NCBI GenBank assembly: GCA_010093685.1
Contig: MU006230.1
Location: 515,870-579,869, forward strand
Source of the DNA: Ophiobolus disseminans
Lineage: Eukaryota; Ascomycota; Dothideomycetes; Pleosporales; Phaeosphaeriaceae
DNA length: 64,000 nucleotides
Direction: 5' to 3'
Part shown: positions 36,889-49,500 of the stretch, piece by piece
How positions within the stretch are numbered: the stretch's first letter is position 1
Layout of the letters: every line of letters starts with the position of its first letter
Notes under the pieces: generated by a model
What the model saw: only the letters and a program-made list of their open reading frames with translations
Databases searched by the model: none
Told to the model about the DNA's origin: nothing
Made by a program: the position numbers and the translations under genes

Positions 36889-38398
36889 GCTGCGAGAGAT
36901 GTGTTTGTATTTGGAGAAGTATTTCATTTGGTTCAGTCACGTCCTATGCATGCGGGATGTGGATGGAGAATATTGTCCCGGTTAGCGATTCTGCACTTCT
37001 AGATTCCCTCCTCTGTTTGATAACCCCCTTTGTTTGTAGCATGGCTTGAACAAATTCGCATTCTAGTTTTACTCAACAGCGCGCTCTTTCCAATGCGTGG
37101 ACCCTTATCTCCAGTGACGCACTTTTCTGCATGGCGCACCACCTAAGAAAGCCCGGACCCTTCAGCTCGGGCTGTGCAGCGAAGTTGTCTAAGCTTCGCC
37201 TCTTAGGCGGTGGGCTTGTAGTTTATTGGTATCTTTAGTGGGCGGCCTGAAGTGGCGGTTCCCTAGATATGCAGCGCCAGTCCAGCGTGCCTGCGCCATG
37301 GCGTTTGTGGCGTTTCCAATGTGGAAAGGTCAACTGGACTTTTTCTCCAATGGCAGAGTCACCTTGGACTCCGGTCATGCATGTGGGTTTTCCATGCATG
37401 GAAGCTTTCGTGCGCCATCGGAATGTTTGGCGGGAAATGCCCAGTGGATCCTGTTCGTCACGGAGGCTTTTTTGAGAAGAAAAAAAAAGCAAGAAAGTTG
37501 CTGTACGTGCGTGCAAAACACACTGTGCATACGAGTGACATGTTCGTTTTGTGTCGACTGGATGAGCTGTCCTTGTTCTTGAAATGATTTGCGGATTTTG
37601 TGGATGATGTTTTCTTATCAATCCTCCCTAGGTAATTCTTTGTGCAGACTTTTCTTCGTGCTGCCTAAACCATTGTATGACAACGCTCTGTCAGCTATGA
37701 GGAATTTGACGATGTCACGATTGAACGGAAAGGAAAATGTGCGGGTAGCATTAGCTAACTTTACAGCAACGAAGTGCTCTCGAGATAGAGATAGGTTTCT
37801 CCTTTCCCACATGGAAGATAGCACGTCGGAAACCGTGTATGTTATGGCACTCACGGCCGCCGTAATATGCTTGCTGTGGAAAAATGTATCAATTCTCTTG
37901 TCCAAGCTGTCATCGCACATATGGATCCTTGAATCCCTCTACAATGACCAACTTGACAGGCTTGACTAATCCTATACACCATTCGCGAAGTCTTGATTCA
38001 CATTATCATCACCAAGCTATCGCATAGGGCTTGCTAATGCCGTTTTTGCTTGCAACCAACGACTCCCTGCGCAGGAATCAATCATTCTTGCACAGTCTCT
38101 ATCGCTGTGTGTTGTTTGACTTTGTATTAGTAGATGCTTTGCCGATTTGTTCCGATACATAACGCTCGCAGTAGACTGTAGCATTGCAGAATTAGCTGTT
38201 GAATGCTTGAGGGCAGGTGAATTATCTGTCAAAAGACCAATGCCTGGTAAGAATATGATCAATGTTTACATGCGCACATTTTTCATGCTATTCATGTATA
38301 TTGCACGTCACTGATCGACCGAAGCGGTGGATGAAGCATATTATTCATTTTTGGTCGTCATCATCTACACATATATACAAGACTATATCAACACACGC
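36889..38398. other. Intergenic region, no gene seen
   Basis: 1.5 kb between convergent genes. Short ORFs on both strands, none recognised. Contains an A-rich tract near 37483. Confidence 0.45.
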
Positions 38399-39989
38399 TT
38401 ACAAAAGCTTGATAGAGCGCTTAGCACCCTGGACGCCCTTGCGGACCTCAGTGCGGACGCTCCTCTTCGCAGTGCCGTTACCGACAGGTGTGCGAACTGG
38501 GAAACCCTCCCATGAGGTAGCGTAGTGGGCAACAGCAGCAGCAATACCGCGAGAGTGGAGGAGCCACGCATCCTGGTTGAGGTTGGTGACGTTGTCCGCA
38601 GCCTGGTGGTAGTTCTGATCTAGAATCTCTCCGGCTACTCCGCCCCAGATAGCTTGCTCCGCGACGGTCTTGATCTCATCGGCGCCAGTTGTCGTTCCAC
38701 CTGCAGGAATGTTGGCATCGAGGAAGGGGCCGTAGTCGGAACGACCGTTGAACTCGGTTGCGTTGGATGGGATGTTGAGGTCCTTGAAGTAGCCCTCGAA
38801 GAAAGCCTCAATGTCGGCGCTTCCAGCAGGGCCGCTAAGACCGTACGCGCTGCCATCACCGTCGTAAATCTGGTGCACGTAGTTGGGCGACGCAATCATA
38901 TCGAAGTTCAGGTAGGCGCGGATCTTGAGCGCTGCCTCAGGGGAAAGGCTCTCAACAAAGTAGGTGGAGCCTAGCAGGCCGGACTCCTCACCAGACCAGA
39001 AACCAAAGCTGACGGCGTTCTTGACGTTGTACTTGGCAAGAGACTTCGCAACGTTTAGGATACCGACAGTTCCGGATCCATCGTCGTTGATTCCAGGACC
39101 AGCACCAACGGAGTCGGTATGGGCACCAAGCCATAGCTGGTTGCTCTTGTCACCACATTTGCTTGTCGCAAGGACGTTGTTGGTGGTGATGACTTGAACG
39201 TCAGTAAGGACATCCAAAGATGCGGTGACGTTAGCACCGCCCTGAATCTGAGCAACAAGAGCCAGACCCTCCGCCTGTAGGAGCGAAACAGTTGCAACGT
39301 ATGAACCTTCCGGACGAGGAGGAGGACCAAGAGTAGCGCTGATTGAACCGGGAGCGTTGTTGTAGATGATCGCGGCCACAGCACCGGCGCCACCAGCAAG
39401 AGCGGATTTCAATCCGAACTCGCATGAGCCACGAGAGATGAGTACGATACTGCCGGCTACCGCAGCAGGGTAGTCAGACGCTGCACAACCTAAGTTGCTA
39501 ACGACGACCACGGGCGCAGTAACGAGACCAGCAGTCGAGTTGGAGTACTCAAAGATGGTCGAGTTGATAGCACGTCCGCCAATGGTGAAGGTGTTGAGAG
39601 TGCCGTTCAACATCACATAGTTCGAAAAAGGCTGCAGAGTAACATCGTAGTACGAGGTAGACTCGAGTTCCTTCTTCAGCCAGTTGACGGTGTCTTCGTG
39701 CGCCTTTCCGCCCATGATCCTATTGCGGGCAGGGTAGCTGTACGCAAAGTCCTCGAGCTGTTGGGCACCTTTGACCAGCTTTTTGATGGTGATGTCCTCC
39801 TTCAGCTTCTCCTGGATGGTGTTAGCATACCGCTCATATCATCTCTAGAATTCGAAGGCCACCTACCGCCGTGACGAGAGGCTTCTTAGGGCATGGCTTG
39901 GAATTTTGACCATCCTGGCGTTCCCGGAGTTCTGTAGGAATGGCCGACGCAGCAGCGGCGAGAGCAGCGAGAGCGAAAGTGACCCTCAT
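38399..39989 (-). CDS. Secreted/vacuolar M28 aminopeptidase (aminopeptidase Y-like)
   Basis: Exons 39989-39867 and 39811-38399; the 55-base intron (GTAGGT..TCCAG) joins PLVTA to EKLKEDITIKKL; 511 residues. The signal peptide is MRVTFALAALAAAASA. An inserted PA (protease-associated) domain occupies about residues 130-260 (VVVSNLGCAASDYP, LISRGSCEFGLKSALAGGAGA). The M28 zinc-peptidase core follows with likely metal ligands in LGAHTDSV, GINDDGSG, SGEESGLLGS (catalytic Glu-Glu), LNFDMI and NYHQAADN. Many N-x-S/T sites fit secretion or vacuolar sorting. The family removes N-terminal residues from peptides. The basic tail (KRSVRTEVRKGVQGAKR) may be removed on maturation (inference). Vacuole versus outside cannot be decided from sequence. 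Confidence 0.93.
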
Positions 39990-41503
39990 ATTGACGATGC
40001 TTTTCAATCTCTGACGGACGAGATGAGAGAAGCAGGTAATGGCTGTGTCTTCCCTGAGAGGTGCAGAACGCGACTTTTATACCTCGCCATCGCACCATCC
40101 GCCAGGCGATGCCTGCGGAACCCTGCACAGAATCCGTGGACCTGTTTCCTGCGTCCAGCTCTGCAGCGATCGCGTGCACTCACAGTCATTCCCATGTCCG
40201 CCAAGCATTTCGATATCACCCATCTCTTATCATTCGTCAACGGCGTCTCCACCCTTCATGCTTAATCCAGCAGCTGGTAAAGACAAGCAGCGCCAATGCC
40301 TGCTTCATCGCCGCAGCAACCCTGGATTGGGTGTCGGCGTGCGTGATAGTGGCGCTGGATTGCGAGGTTCCTGGAGCGCAATTGGAGAAAATGCTCACGG
40401 AGAGAGAGGGATGGGGAAACAAGCTCGTGTTCGCCAAGACTGCTCTTTAGGAAGGTGGAATGGGAGGCGCAGGAACGCGGCTCTTCGGCCTTCTACCTAG
40501 CACCGATTGCGTATGCGGGGCATCCAACGGCTTCCATCACACATCCTTCTCTTCTTTGAGGCTTTGTGTCATCGCGCGGTGCCACTACTCCTCTGGTGTA
40601 GCCGCATGTCGAAGGTCGCTGCAGACAGCACGGCACGCTCCGCCGAGGTACGCTAGATAATTGTGTTCTGGCTTGTGCCTGGCGCACGGAGCAGCTAGTT
40701 GATGAGATAAGAGAGCATCTATGACGAGGCTTTACAATACGAGGTATGTTCAAATTGAATCAATCATGTCAAATTATGTGTCGGTAGATAGAAAGAAAGA
40801 GGAGGTACCGCACGGCATATATAATACGGAGCACCTGGGCACCATGTTGGTCTCTCGGCGGCACCATAGCGCATCCGGGCATCCTAGCCATCTGCCTATG
40901 TCGTTGTTCTATTGATGTTGAACGTAGGTCGGCCTTACATCGTGCAAAGAACAAGACATGATGTCTCTGGCACGAGAGAATTTATGTAGCGTGGCATGCA
41001 TTCTAGAAAGCAAAAACACTTTATTTAGTGTTGAGATCGACTAGCAAAAACGTATTCGAAAGTGAGAAACTTGCTATTATAGCATCTCGATGGCGCCGTT
41101 GACTGGAAGCAAACTACGGAAATAGATCCAACCCGGTATTTTACTAGGAAGATTGAAGAGAAAACGACGAATAATGGTGCTCTTGGATCTCGCAAGACCC
41201 GAGATCACATCTGATACTGTTCTGCACTACATCAACTTCGCAACTCTACATTAGCACTGAAAAACCAAACTCCACGTACCTAGCGACCATGATTTGGACA
41301 CTTAGATACGTGTGGTTATTAATTCTCGCAAAAGCCACCTTTGTCCCAATGCGCAAACTACTCGTGGCTGCCTAAAATTCCACATCTACGTTACAGACAG
41401 ATGTCCAGGATCAAAACCGAACCACGGAACCACACATTTCTATAATATCGATCAAAGTCAATTCTCACTTCCTCCTCACAACACTCCACTCACAATCAAA
41501 AAC
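39990..41503. other. Divergent intergenic region, no gene seen
   Basis: 1.5 kb between the aminopeptidase start and the metallophosphoesterase start. Short ORFs only. Both promoters must lie here. Confidence 0.5.
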
Positions 41504-42421
41504 ATGTTTTCATCCTCAAGACCAAACCTCTTCCGGCCCGCACCCCCAACCCCATACCAACGCCTCCTGGCCTCCCCAACCTTCTTCCTCATATCATGGC
41601 TCTACACGCACTAACTCCCCATCTCCGCACCCCTCCCAAAGTCTCCACGCATTAAGGTCGTCTGTATATCCGACACACACACCGCGCAATCCGCTGTACC
41701 TACCGCGGACATCTTGATTCACGCCGGGGACTTGACCATCAACGGCACATTCGCAGAGCTACAGAAACAACTTCATTGGCTCAGCACGCTTGCCCACGCG
41801 CATAAAATCGTGGTGGCGGGGAACCACGACATCCTCTTGGATTCGACGTATTTCTCACACAAGAATCCCAAACTTCCTTTGCCTACGACGTCGCCGGCAA
41901 GATTGGACTGGGGCAGCGTGACGTATTTACAAAACCCGTCTGCCACGCTAGATATTCGCGACCGGGCGATTCGCGTATACGGATCACCGATGACGCCCGA
42001 GTATGGGAATTGGGCGTTCCAGTACGGCCGTGAAGATGTGTGGAGCGGTAGCGTGCCCGACGGAACTGTCATTCTAGTTACGCATGGGCCGGCGAGGGGC
42101 CATGTTGATGGCGCGAGTCCGGCGGCGGGGTGTGGGTATTTGTTAAGAGAAGTGAGGAGGGTGATGCCGGCGTTGCATGTTTGTGGGCATATTCATCGTG
42201 CGCGGGGGAAGGAGGTTGTTGATTGGAATTTGGTACAGTGGGCATATGATAGGGTGACTATGGGAGAAGGGGGATTGGGGACGGTGGTGGTGATGCTGAT
42301 AGCGTGGATATGGGGATGGGTTGTATATGTGGGTTGTGGGAAAAGAGTGGGTCAGACGGTGTTTGTAAATGCGGCTGTGGAGGGGAATGAAGGGGAGGAC
42401 GTGATTGTGGTGGAGGTGTGA
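41504..42421 (+). pseudogene. Metallophosphoesterase with an in-frame stop at codon 37
   Basis: A single intronless frame runs from ATG 41504 to the stop at 42419-42421 (305 sense positions), broken only by TAA at 41612-41614. No GT lies between about 41512 and 41650, so an intron cannot remove the stop. Downstream all calcineurin-like phosphoesterase motifs are intact: CISDTHT, HAGDL, AGNHD, VTHGPARGH and CGHIHRARG, ending in a hydrophobic segment (VVVMLIAWIWGWVVYVG). The N-terminal leader (FFLISWLYTH) matches the family layout just before the stop. TAA is one transition from CAA. No in-frame ATG exists between the stop and the first catalytic motif, so a shorter active protein is unlikely. 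It may be a recent null allele, a sequencing error, or readthrough. Confidence 0.75.
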
Positions 42422-45400
42422 GCGGAAATACGATTGTGGTTCCGCCAGTGTCTTGTTACGACCTTCGGTCGCAATTGTGGTGACAAAAGGATCGAGGATA
42501 TCGAGTTCGCTGTTTTGCTGTTACTTGCCCGCTGTAAGCATGCAATTTAAGCTCTTCCGCATCAAGGCATCCCTTGAGAAGCCGTACCAAGATGATAAAT
42601 GCTGCTTACAACACCTTCTTCCAACTCACGACCACAGCATCCTCACACAATTTCCGTTACCATCAACTCCCCCCCTCCATCTCCCATTCATGAACCCACT
42701 CCCCCCTTCCAACTCAACACTCATAATTGCTACTGCTACGCCTCATTCACCTCGCCGCAATCAAACGAGATATACGCTTTTTCAAGCCTAGGGGATCTGG
42801 ACCGCAATACCGGTACAAGGGACGAATCATAGCATTGCGATATTTGAGATGTGATGAGAAGTATACGATGGTATTGCGGCGTTTTGTTGAGACATGAGGG
42901 AATTAGGATGTCGAAGAAGAGAGCAAGAGAGGTGAACTTGATATTGACACGAGATGACGTGCTAAAATCACTACTGTAAGGACCCACGCCTTCCCAAGTG
43001 GACTTGAATGTTGGTTCTTTACGGGCGTCTACTGCGAGCGCCGTTTCGCATCTGACTTCCCTGGATGAGTCTCGATCTAAAAGTGGAATTGCAAGTTTTC
43101 GCGGTGTCTTTATCCCACGCGCAATACTTTGCGACGACCCGCGAATTCTACTGTCATTAGGGCGGTGTGTACTGTTCCACGTTATGTGAGAGTGCGCGGT
43201 GTTCCTCGCGCCCACAGCTGTCATCCACCGCCTTGTCGCATTCGGCCCCACGGAGAAAAACAATAGAAATGTGATCCGAGAGATGTGTTGTTTCGAAACG
43301 CGTAAGAATGACATGCATCAAATGTGCTGCAGGGTGTCAGCACCTGTCATCCACCTATCGATCCTCCCGATGCCGTACCACCAAAGCACACGCACACGTA
43401 ACGTTAGGCTTTCACAAGCAAGTTTTGTGAAGCCGTCGTCTTCCTACGACACGTATGTGGACGATGAACTCTCGCGCAAAGTGAGGCGGTCCATGGAGGA
43501 ATCAAGCTTCTGCTTCTTAGGCTTACAATGAGCGAATCTTTTCATCCCAGTAGTCGAACAGTCCAATGATCGCTAATTATGTGAACCCGAGTGGGCTGGC
43601 AAGAAACAAGAGCGCGAATCATAGTATTTATCGAACCCGAGTGGACAGTAAGCATAAAATACCAGCCAAGTTATTGGCTGGTTGAGATGAATGAGCATCG
43701 TTGCATGAGAGGCGAAAAGAATAGCAGGAAAGTATTGACATCGCTAGCTATAAGATCAGCAGTATGCTATCCAGAAGAAGGGGAATAAATTTGAGATCGC
43801 GAGAATGTTTCGAAACGACTGTGCGCATGTAATACTTCGTATCTCGGTGGATTTCCGTTTCAATGCCAAGCATGAAGAACTGCTGTCCAGCAATGACAGA
43901 CTGCGTCCAGCCTCAAGGGTCCGCAACAAGACGGCCAGAGTCGTTTTGTTGCTGTGCTGTCAAAGCAAATCGTGAAAGGAGACCCCTGATAGGGAAGTGG
44001 AAAGTTCGTTAGCCTGTCTCATGCTTGAGCCTTGACCATGCGTAGATGGTGGAAATATCCGGCAAATCTACCGTAGAGGAGACTGGCCAGAACCTTGGAT
44101 CTACAGAGCAATTCGCGACGAGAGTCCGATGGTTGTCTCCTGTACATGGCATGCAGTGATGCCACATGAGAGAAATATGATGAAGTTCCGAAACATGAAC
44201 AAAGAAATGACAAATGTGGAGGGGAATGGGTCTTCTGGCGAGGCTCCAGCGACAAAGCCCAACTATAGTAGCCGAAAAGACGCCAGGTGGATGTCATGGA
44301 GAGTTGACTTTGCTGAAACAACATGACACTTGCATGAAGTCTGGAGATCAGTGCCTGTGCTAACGGACGAGCCGGTAATGACGCTAACCAGAGTCGCCTT
44401 TTGGTGATGGGTGGATACAGACAGGAAGGTCGCATCCGAGGTCGCAAGGCTCGTTCCTGAAGCACAGGCGCAGGGAAAGACGCCTTTGATAGGGCGAAAA
44501 GGAGTGAAACTCCCGTCGCTTTTGAGCAAACCTTGGCACAAGGCCAGACAGGAGCGAATGCTTCCCCAGTGCCAAAGCTGGATACAGCAGGAAACGATAG
44601 TTCGCCAGAGTTGTGGGAGGGCACGAGACCGGTAGAATGGCCCTAGGCTCACACTGGACGACTGAAGGGAGCGTGGCTGCGTCTCAATAAAGCAGGCCTG
44701 CGACGCACCGGGACCCCGTCATGTCAGCCGGGTGACAGTGGAAGTCGTGGGACCGCGCCGCAGCGGGTTTTCGCAACACCAACATGGCAGCAGCACCACT
44801 GGGGAGATGTCGCGATATTGCGGATGGACAGGCAATCAAAGGGCAGATTGGGGTGCAGAGGCGCGAGCGGGCAGCGCTCGTGGTGGTGAGAGGTGCGCGC
44901 TTGCGATTCGCGCGAGGGACGCCACTGCGGTTGCCGAAATTAAGGCTCGGCAGGGCAAGGGTAACGGGTGGCTAGCACCTTCTCCAATTGGCCGCTACGA
45001 GGGGCAGGAACCACGGCGCTCAGCAGTCGACGACAAACAAACAGTGGCCGGGGCATCACCGCGCACGTTGGACAGCTCGTGGAGGGATGCTCTACACATG
45101 TCATCGGCGCTCTGCCTACTTACGTGACAGACAAAGCCAACTGCATATGCGCCGTCAAGACCGTATTCGAGGGCAATGTTGATATACGACCCCTGCTAGT
45201 GCCGTTTGAAGGCCGTAGTATCTGCAGGCCGGCCAGGTGCCTCCAAATTAAACCGCCACGGAGGCATTCAGAGATTGGAGGGCCGCATTTGTTTCTTCCG
45301 CCTCGTCGCTGCCACTTCTGCCAGCGCTGCTCTTGAGACATACGTACAGTCTACAAACTTCACACCAAGTGCAAACTTCAAGCGCGAATCTATTTATGCG

Positions 45401-46284
45401 ACTATCGAATGCACACTTCCGCGTCCCGTCTCCGTGTCTAACCCCAATCGAGGCTGCTGGTGTGGCATTGGCGAGCGTGCACGGCTGCAGGGAGCACAAG
45501 TTAGCGACTCATCAACTCGACGCCTTGCCTCTTCCGCCCGCCCCCTGCCTACCGTCGTTTTGCGCCTGAACACCTGGGCGTTGGCGCTGTGGAGCCTGAG
45601 TCGCTGACTGCTGCGCGGCCACTCTTCTACACTCCACCGCCTACCGTCAACCCTCACGCCGTCCTCCTTCACCACCCCGCCGACAAACTTCGAACGGACT
45701 GCGCATCTATACCTCCCGTGTGCGCATCAACCGGCCGTGGCAGCACCGTGGATCTCGCCCAACACCCACCACCTCCTGTCGCCATCGGCTCCACGCTCTC
45801 TTGCACCGATTCCCAGAATCACCACCGCTCCTTCACACGCCTTTCACTTCTTCATTCGCAATACGCCCTAATTTGATCATTGACCGTTTCATCTGACCGC
45901 CGGCGAATCTCCTTGATTGCACTGCGCCCCACTGGTCTAGGCAGGAACACCCGCCCGTCCAGGACAAGGAAGAACGCCATCCCTCAGCACGAATTCTTTG
46001 TTGTCGGTTGAAGAGAAAGACAACATACGTCAAGACCGAGATTATTGCTTTGAGCCTCAGCCACGCGCACTTCTTTGTCGTCCAACGTGGTTGTTCGCTT
46101 TCCGCTGCGCGTGCATCAGGCCTGTCAGCGTCCCGTGTACCTGGCCCACCCGAACCAGTGTATCCGCAACTTCTCGGAACGGTCATTGTCAAACATGACG
46201 ATATAGGCCGATACACAACGAAGATTCCTGCAACACCACCTTAACGGCGTTGCATCTGCCATTTCTAGCTGCCCTGACAGTCTA
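42422..46284. other. Intergenic region with MSB2 upstream sequence
   Basis: About 3.9 kb with no recognised gene. ORFs of about 190-200 codons exist on the minus strand (42736-43314, 44019-44624) but show no domain, and the second lacks an ATG start. From about 45100 the plus strand becomes pyrimidine-rich, fitting the long leader and promoter of MSB2. Two copies of GAACCCGAGTGG occur at about 43583 and 43624. Confidence 0.4.
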
Positions 46285-46339
46285 GTGAGTTGTCCACTTC
46301 ACCACCACCATCGTTATTGGTGGCTGACCGTGATTGCAG
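46285..46339 (+). other. Probable intron in the MSB2 5' leader
   Basis: A 55-base segment with GTGAGT donor, GCTGAC branch-like site and TTGCAG acceptor lies 178 bases before the MSB2 start. Splicing is inferred from the consensus only. Confidence 0.5.
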
Positions 46340-46517
46340 GTCCATTCTTTATCTTTGACATTCGTCAAGTACATTCGTTTTATCCTGCCCTGACAGTACG
46401 CTCCCGGCCTCCATCGTACTGCACAACGTCTGACAAACACAGCATCGCGAAACACCAATTCGCTTTGATAGCGTCGAGATACATACTCCGACTTAGTGCT
46501 TCAGAATAATCTTCACC

Positions 46518-49500
46518 ATGCCACGCTCCACTACAGTATGGGCCGCCGCGCTCGTCCTGGCCAGCTTCTCTGGCTCTGGACCACTCCTCACAACAGCAGA
46601 GGCTATGCCCGCACCAGGACCACAACAGACCCAGGGCCGCCCGAGATACTACTTCCCGCGACACGTTAAGCGCCAGATTGTGACCAACTCCACTGCACCA
46701 GCAGCGCCGACTCTTTCGTCTTCCTCGTCCTCGAGCACATCTCAGCAGCTTGAATCACGGCAAATTGATCTCTCGTCAATTTTGAACCCCATTCTGAACC
46801 CTGTCCAGTCGTCAAGCTCAATCACCAGTCCGGTTGTGAGCCGAACGCCGACTCAAAGCGAGGCGGACAGTGCGGCGAGCACAGTGACTTCGATACAAGA
46901 GATTATCGTGACCCCCGTCCCAGATCAAAGCGAACGGTTGCCCGGATCTGGAGACCGACGCCCATCACCTCCTCCAGTGTCCTCAGCACTTCCTTCTCCA
47001 GATCCTTCGCCAACCCCCAGCCCGAAAGGGCCCGAGGTAGTTTCTCCAAACCCTGCTCCTGTCGGTTCGTCGACTGGACTGCCATCTGTTGTTGTCCAAC
47101 CGACTCCTTTGCCAGAACGGTCGCCTTCGGCGCAACCAATTGCCTCACCAGAGCAGTCACCTTCCGCACGACCGATTGCCTCACCAGAACAATCACCTTC
47201 GGCACAGCCGATCGCCTCACCAGCACCTTCATCTGTCGCGCGAGAGGGCCCATCTTCAGGAGTGATCCCCGACATCGTTCTGTCGGCAACCTCCGCTGCG
47301 TCCAACGCTGTGCCCGCCTCCAGCGACGTCGTACAGCCAACACCTTCAGCAAGTGCACCAGCTGGCGGTCTCCTTTCTTCGCTTCTAGGTGGCATAATCG
47401 GATCTACTGGTGGTCCTCTTCCTTCGTCTGTTCTACAGCCGACCCCAACTCCAGAAGTGCAGCCGACTCCTACGCCGCAGTCCCCCGCTTCTTCCGGACC
47501 CCTCGAGGTGCCCGCAGCATCGACTGGAACTCTTCCAGCGATAGTCGTACCTGCAAGCTCTACTGCAGTTTTGTCCCCACAGCTATCTGAGACCCCCAAG
47601 GATGCTGCATCATCTATTCAGGGACCTTTTATCCTGCCAGGCTCGACTGGAGGTGGCATTCCTTCATCTGTGGTTCAGCCAACACCATCTCAAGGGCCTA
47701 TTGGAAGCATTCTTTCCTCCATACTAGATCCTTTGGTGCCAACGCCTAGCCCGGTGGTCGGATCAACAGGTGCCTTGCCCATCAGCGGCATTGTGCTACC
47801 TACACCTGGACCTGCCTCGCAGTCTAGTGACCCGTTGGTCTTCCAGTCATCTTCTGGTGGAATCGTCGTGGGTATCACCACCGCTTTGGGGACCGGAGCA
47901 CCGTCACCGACACCCTCGAGCCCGCTTTTGAACTCTGGCGCGATCCCTACGTCAGAGGTCGCAGCGCCTTCCGGCCCCCTGAATCTGCCTTCCATCCTGT
48001 CCTCCCTCGTATCCGAAGTTCCTGGTGTTCTACCCTCGGGCTCTGCTGGCCCGACTGCCCCAGTCACACCGTCTCCAGCTGCCACACCTTCAGGTGTTCT
48101 TCCTCCACTCGTCTCCTCCCTAGTTTCAGATGCCTCCAGGCTTCTCTCTTCGGTGGTACCTGAAGTTCCTGCATCTGTTGTCCCTAGCATTGTGTCGAGC
48201 TTGCTTTCTGAGCTTCCGGCAGCCACTGGCTCGGCGCCTGTGTCTCTTCCGCCTGTGAACAGCGTTGTTTCGAGCGTACTTTCTGAGATCCCCTCTGGTG
48301 TTGTACCGACACCCTCTGTTGTTGTGCCAACACCTTCCGGCATTGTCCCTACGCCTTCTGCTGGTGAACCCTCTGCCTCTGGTGTAATTCCTACGCTTTC
48401 GGGTGTTCTTCCTTCCTCAGGCGTGCCAACGCCTTCAGGCGTTACTCCTTCAGGTGTCGTTCCTTCCTCAGGTGTGCCTACACCTACGGGCGCTGTGTCT
48501 TCACAGTCGGAGCCTGCCAGTGCTGGAACGATTCCGATCGCCAGCGAGACGCTCACGCCGTCTGGCATTACACCTTCACCGGTCAGCGGAACGCCTAGCC
48601 CAACTCCTTCTGGACTCACACCATCCGCTGGAAGCCTGACCAACTCAGGCATCACGCCTTCGTCGGGATCGTTCGGAACAGGAGCATCGCCCACCCCGGT
48701 CGCTACTCCATCTTCTGGGCTCTCCAGCATTCCAGCTTCTGAACTGCCAGCATCGACCCAGACTCCTGGATCTCTCAGCAGCGCCACCAAATCCGAGGCC
48801 CTCGCATCCCCAACGCTGGTTTCAAACACCATTGTGACCGATACTGCCACTATTGCCATCCCATCAACCCCGGCCGTCGTCACACCAACACCAACACCAG
48901 TCCAATCCCAGAGAGCAACTGGATCTGACAGTGCAACGAGCATGGTCGTTGGCTCGAGCATTGTTCAACAGCCAACACCCAGCGTTCCAATTTCTCCCAC
49001 TGCGAGTGTAAGCGGAATTCCATCGTCTTTGCCAAAGATGATTGCACCACCTGGAGGAGTTCCAGGTCAGATGTCTGCGGATAGCTTCATGGGCCAGGTC
49101 TGCTTCAAGTGGCCGCTCAACTATCCTTTCGTGTCTGCCAATGATGGTGGCCTTCAGATATTCCATTACCTCCCCAAGGCTGTTGCAGATGGTCTCAACA
49201 TCTCAGTGTCCGACGTGAAGAATGTTGGCTTGAAGCCTCTTGATACGACTGCATTCCAGGGTTTCATCACAACCATGGCCTTGTTCACCATCCCTAAGGA
49301 CCTGTCATCGAAGTTGCAAGCTCAGCTTCACAACCCCACTGATGTGTTCTGGCACAACAACGACACGACAGTCAACGACCTCACGAGCTTGATCAATGTT
49401 GCCTGCCCTCTTGCAGCCGGCAAACTTCCCGCGGATGGCTCGGTTCCTAATCAAGCTGCCAACCCCGCTGCATCATCTAGCGGAGGAGCCGGTGATGGCG

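Noticed and set aside
42736..43314. 192-codon minus-strand ORF with ATG
   Set aside because: No recognisable domain, no supporting context; kept only as a possibility in the intergenic note.
44019..44624. 201-codon minus-strand ORF
   Set aside because: Does not begin with ATG, has no domain or intron signals, and its composition is not convincing.
47690..48961. 423-codon minus-strand ORF
   Set aside because: Antisense shadow of the repetitive MSB2 mucin region; Gly/Val/Glu-rich composition is the complement of Pro/Ser/Thr codons.
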